Source of the DNA: Chrysomallon squamiferum
Taxonomy: Eukaryota; Mollusca; Gastropoda; Neomphalida; Peltospiridae
Direction of reading: 5' to 3'
NCBI GenBank assembly: GCA_012295275.1
Contig: CM022673.1
Span: 25,870,761 to 25,934,760, forward strand
Length of the DNA: 64,000 nucleotides
The position numbers and the translations under genes are program-made. The notes beneath the pieces are model-generated. The model was not told where the DNA came from. It saw nothing but the letters and a program-made list of their open reading frames with translations, and searched no databases. Below are positions 59,765-64,000 of the stretch, piece after piece; positions within the stretch are counted from its first letter, which is position 1, and every line of letters starts with the position of its first letter.

Positions 59765-60853
59765 TTATTTTAATTCTATTTTTCTCAAAATAATTATTCT
59801 TCTTCGTTTTTTTTTCGTTTTTTTTCTCGTTTTGAGTTATTTATTATATTTTTTTTTTTTTTTTTTCTTATTTCACTAACTTTAATTAATAAATATATTT
59901 ACAAACACCGCAACAATAACAAATGCTTCATTCCTAGGTACTTATCACCTAGGTAACCTTTCCCTCGCGAAGTCTCACAGAAGACATATTATTTAAATTC
60001 ATGGCAAATTTAACTGACATCCCGCGTCGTAATTAATCTCAGAATAGAAGCTGAAAGTCTATTTTTGGAAACTCGGTCCCAGGGAAAGACATCACAAATG
60101 ACACATTCTGAATACGTATGTATATATACGCACACATTTAAATATTTATAAACAGAGCTTGCTGGGTAGTGGTTGGATTAAAAGGCGGGTAGCTGATTAT
60201 CTGCTCAGGTGGTTTAAAAAAAAAAAAAAAATTAAAAATGAGAAAGAAAGAAAAGAGGAAGATTAAAATGAAGAAAGAAAAGAAAAATCAGCAGTGAAAA
60301 GTGATCAGTGAAAACAACAGTAAACCTCAGCTTGGGTTGAAACAGATAATTTGTGTTCAGCTTATTTCTCTATTGTTTTGTAATCTCTTGTGTGTGTTTT
60401 GATATTTTTGTCATACCTAACCAATCGTTTTTATACGTGTGTTTTTGTTTATGGCATTGAAGTGTTTGCAAGTTTAAAATATTCTATTCCTATTACAAAT
60501 TGTATTAGGCTTGTTATAGCTGGGAGGGGGGGGGGAGATTATTAATTTATTTATTTGAAATATTTACTTAGAATCACATCTGTAAATAACCATTACAATC
60601 CCAAATAAAAATTCTGAAACTATTTTATCATAATTTTGTAATCATTAAACAGAATTTGTTAATTAAAATTTTTATTGGAACAGAGAAGAATCTTACTTTG
60701 TTCTTTTTATTTATTTATTTATTTATTTATCATCATCATCATCATCACCTGATTTCCAGCTTGGTGAAAATCGTAAGAAATAATATAATATTTTTTTTTT
60801 CTACTTTTATATTAAACAATTTTGAACAGTGTGAATATCATAACTGTTTTACT

Positions 60854-60890
<37 letters not shown>

Positions 60891-61074
60891 ACCAACCTTA
60901 TTTTCCCAAAATTCTGAATGTTCTGTCAAAGCAAATCTTGCCAAACCACGTTCTGTGTGTGTTGTCTAAGTGAGACTTTGATGTGAGAGAAATGACGAGT
61001 CAGTTTTTAAAGTCTGCTGTCTGACGACTATTTCCCAGTTAAACTGCTGCTTAGAAACGATAATTTTTACTTCG

Positions 61075-61084
61075 GTCACGTGAC
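61075..61084. promoter_or_regulatory. GTCACGTGAC palindrome (E-box, CLEAR-type)
   Basis: A perfect ten-base palindrome identical to the CLEAR consensus bound by TFEB/TFE3 and other bHLH factors. It is 1.8 kb upstream of the SLC26 coding exon in a less repetitive segment. Function is inferred from the match alone. Confidence 0.4.
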
Positions 61085-61465
61085 GACGTTTTTAAAATGC
61101 AGTTAACTGTACTCTAACTGTCCTAATCTTAGATGACATCAACTCACAGAAGCAATACTTGAGCGTGTTTCTAGTAAGCGTGTTTTAAATATTTGTAAGT
61201 ATGTGTGTGTGTGTATATATATATACATATATTATTTTAAGAAGAAATAATAAACACTGCTTTTACGAATAATTTTGCAAATGCATGCGCTTTCGTTATG
61301 ATGATAATGTTTCCAAATTAGTTAACATCTTGTTCATATTTGGTTTATTTATTTATTGTGTCTTTAATTAATAATTGCGCCATCTACATGTTCACAAATA
61401 CTGGATGATTTTTCAGATCTGAAATGAAGCCTTCTTTATAGGCAGAGTCTATAAATTCGTTTGTC

Positions 61466-61469
<4 letters not shown>

Positions 61470-61549
<80 letters not shown>
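61470..61549. repeat. (GA)n microsatellite
   Basis: Forty uninterrupted GA units. The antisense frame across it (Leu-Ser repeats) is an artefact. Confidence 0.97.
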
Positions 61550-61550
<1 letters not shown>

Positions 61551-62527
61551 CGCTGTTATTCTCGAAGTTATCGATATTCGATATCTGCTTCGCCCTATTT
61601 TCATTTATTTTTTGTTCACCTTTTTTTAAATACATAATACTGCTTTATATCAACCCTGAACTGAATGCTGATTTTTTGACTAAATAAGAAATATCCACCA
61701 TACATCTCCCATTGGCTAATGACGATTAAAAAAATAATAAAAATAAAAATAAAAAATCGATTAGCTTAAGATGGAATGTCAAGATCATGATACTTCTTTA
61801 AAAGTTCCTATTTTGGGAACACTTCGAGTTGGCTAGCAGTTTTTATTTTATAAATAGACCCACAAGTTAAAATACTGGACATTCTTGTTCTTATTATAAA
61901 TGTGCTTAATGCAACAACTTTGTAAACAAGTTCTAAAAATAAAAGAAATCTATTACGTCTGCTCGCAAAAATAATTCTTTGTCTCTACAACAGTTGGACG
62001 AGTACACTGTAAGATGTCACTATACGATGGGCTGCTCTTTTTCGATTAGCATTTAGAGATTTTTTGATATTCACTTTCCTAAAGAGAAGAAAGATAAAAT
62101 ATGGCCTTTGATTATGAAAAAATAATAACATAAAATTAAATAAAATTAAATAAATAGTACTTGAAACAAAAACCCACGCATATACCCAAAATAAAAAATG
62201 ACTGAGGAGACACAAGGGCCCATCCACATAATGATGAAGATTATAATTTTATTGTAGTTCTGCTCAATCATTATTATTAAGGCTAACTTAAGATTTCCAG
62301 TTATATTTCATCTAATATTCCTGCAAAGATGATGATCATATTAATCAGTAACATTTTCACATAGATTTAAAGTGTTTATATGGCAGCCATACAAGATGTT
62401 GGTACAGCGAGATTAAGCTGTTTACATACTGGTATAATCCTCACAAATTACAGGTGTTTTCTAACAATTACAATTATTATTAGGATTAGATTAGGATTAA
62501 TGAATTACTGTTGTTTTAAAAATACTT

Positions 62528-62571
62528 CCATTTATTTATTTGTTTATTTACTTATTTATTTATTTACTTAC

Positions 62572-62606
<35 letters not shown>

Positions 62607-62800
62607 TTTGATCTACTGTGTCTTGTTCTAGCAAAATGCTAAGATTATATATTTCTGTTTATGGGTAGGTGTGTAAAATACTTCTTTACTTATTTATTTG
62701 TTTATTTATTTATTTATTTATTCTGATCTACTGTTTCTTGTTCTAGCAAAATGCTAAGATTATATATTTCTGTTTATGGATAGGTGTGTAAAATACACAT
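62528..62800. repeat. Two copies of a ~115-bp unit with (TTTA)n and unique segment
   Basis: GATCTACTGT..CTTGTTCTAGCAAAATGCTAAG and the following ~40 bases occur at 62610-62681 and 62725-62796, each preceded by a TTTA array. Identity is near complete, so the duplication is recent. Confidence 0.93.
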
Positions 62801-63159
62801 TGCTGCTAATCAGATACAATAAGCGATGGAGCTGCGACTGCGGGTTTTATCTGTTATATTATTATTGTTATTGTTATTGTTGTTGTACAAAACTTAATTA
62901 TCGTTACTATTAAAATGTATCGAGTAAAGACAAAACAAACAAACAAATAAAAAATAAAATAAATAAATTAAAAACAATAATAATAATAATTCGTTTGCTG
63001 CGTCGGTTAGTCGTTATCTTCTTTTTTTATTTCTTTTCTTTTCTAATTTTTCTTCTTATTTTTTTAAGTTAAGTTATTCTGTTTTTGTTCGTTTATTGTT
63101 GTTGTTTTTTCTGGTATTATCTTTGTTTGTTATTTCTTTCTTTTATTCTATTTGTTTTA

Positions 63160-63161
<2 letters not shown>

Positions 63162-63222
<61 letters not shown>

Positions 63223-63223
63223 T
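63162..63223. repeat. (ATT)n microsatellite
   Basis: About twenty ATT units. Confidence 0.95.
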
Positions 63224-63444
63224 TATAATTTTATATTAACCTTTCTATAAAAAGCCTATCAATAATCTTGAAATTTTTAATATACATTTGTCATTTGTCA
63301 TAATATTTTTGCAGAACTTTTGTAATCATATGAATAAACAATATAATTGACATAAATTAATTTTAAATTGTTCAGTTTGTCAGTGCAATTAAAATATTGA
63401 AATTACTGTCAGAACCTTTGTCTCCGTTATTATTCCCAGAAAAT

Positions 63445-63448
<4 letters not shown>

Positions 63449-63486
<38 letters not shown>

Positions 63487-63560
63487 AAAAAATGAAGAAA
63501 AAAAAAAATAAAATAAAAAAAAAAGAAAGAAAGAAAGAAAGAAAGAAGGAAAAAAAAAAA
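63449..63560. repeat. (CA)n, poly-A and (GAAA)n tract
   Basis: About sixteen CA units are followed by A-rich sequence with GAAA units. Confidence 0.93.
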
Positions 63561-63734
63561 GGAAAAACGTTTATTTAGATTATCGTCTAAGATAAACTGT
63601 AAAATGATTTTATCTAATTTTCCACTGTAATAAAAATAATTTTAAAACAAAATACGATAACAACAACAATAATAATGATAATAGAAATAAACGTTACAAC
63701 TGATCAGTAATATAATATAATATAATATCAGGGC

Positions 63735-64000
63735 AGATCCAACTTTTCTAATGAGGGGCGTTCATGACAAAAAGGACACAATAACTTTATGAAAGGACAC
63801 TATTGAAAAATTACACATGGTTTACATGGACCATAATATAATAGTGCTGCTACAACAGGGACATTGGCAGACATATTATACAGAAATTTTTAAAAACTAA
63901 ATAAATATGTAAAAAAAAAAAAAAAAAAAAAAATCCTGAACAAAAGGGGCACTTCTCAAATTTGAGGGGGGTTCTGCACACCATTCTAGATCCGCCCCAG
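63735..64000. mobile_element. Possible short inverted-repeat transposon (MITE-like), right end at window edge
   Basis: The left edge reads CAGGGCAGATCCAACTTTTC. The right edge, reverse-complemented, reads CTGGGGCGGATCTAGAATGG. They share a degenerate GGGC(A/G)GATC core as inverted termini about 255 bp apart. A related GGGCAGATCCAGGCTTTTGG, also inverted, occurs near 11225-11248, so the motif is dispersed. No transposase is present; a non-autonomous element is inferred. Confidence 0.5.

Larger units (their letters stand above)
59267..64000. other. 5' flank or first intron of the SLC26 gene
   Basis: The acceptor at 59267-59272 implies at least one upstream exon. I could not identify it; it is probably 5'UTR. 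The stretch holds many microsatellites, a perfect GTCACGTGAC palindrome at 61075-61084 and a possible transposon at the right edge. Least repetitive are 59930-60180 and 60900-61200. Confidence 0.65.

Overview
The window is AT-rich animal nuclear DNA. Its introns are long and full of microsatellites, exons are flanked by GT..AG sites, and coding sequence is sparse and GC-richer. Gene content (RECK, lysosomal glucosamine-6-sulfatase, a Kv channel, an SLC26 transporter) and protein divergence fit a lophotrochozoan, probably a mollusc. That placement is inference; no species marker is visible. There are no prokaryotic or viral genes, and I saw no tRNA or rRNA.

Layout: (1) 1-7714: repeat-rich DNA with no recognised exon, upstream of or inside the 5' part of RECK. 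(2) 7715-32332, plus strand: 22 exons of a RECK homologue (GPI-anchored, cysteine-knot/Kazal protein), lacking only the N-terminal exon(s). (3) 32333-39948: long AT-rich convergent intergenic/3'UTR DNA. (4) 48376-39949, minus strand: a complete 12-exon N-acetylglucosamine-6-sulfatase (GNS). (5) 48377-49656: head-to-head gap, a likely shared promoter region. (6) 49657-51533, plus strand: a two-exon Kv-type potassium channel with a degenerate S4. (7) 51534-56738: intergenic. (8) 59266-56739, minus strand: the large coding exon of an SLC26 anion transporter with STAS domain. (9) 59267-64000: its 5' flank, microsatellites, and a probable inverted-repeat transposon copy at the right edge. The four genes do not form a pathway; they are ordinary neighbours.

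The most unusual signal is a recurrent architecture: tandem minisatellites whose unit begins exactly at an exon edge and copies the splice site, or in one case the stop codon, into the neighbouring intron or 3'UTR. Six cases occur in two genes: RECK exon 3 donor, RECK exon 13 acceptor, GNS exon 2 donor, GNS exon 8 acceptor, GNS exon 12 acceptor and GNS stop codon. Each array offers several decoy splice sites beside the real one. Several other exons have a simple-sequence tract immediately next to a splice site.

Two apparent single-base reading-frame breaks lie in RECK exons 13 and 16. The cysteine pattern is conserved on both sides in different frames. Assembly or consensus error is the simplest explanation. 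One RECK intron uses a GC-AG splice pair.
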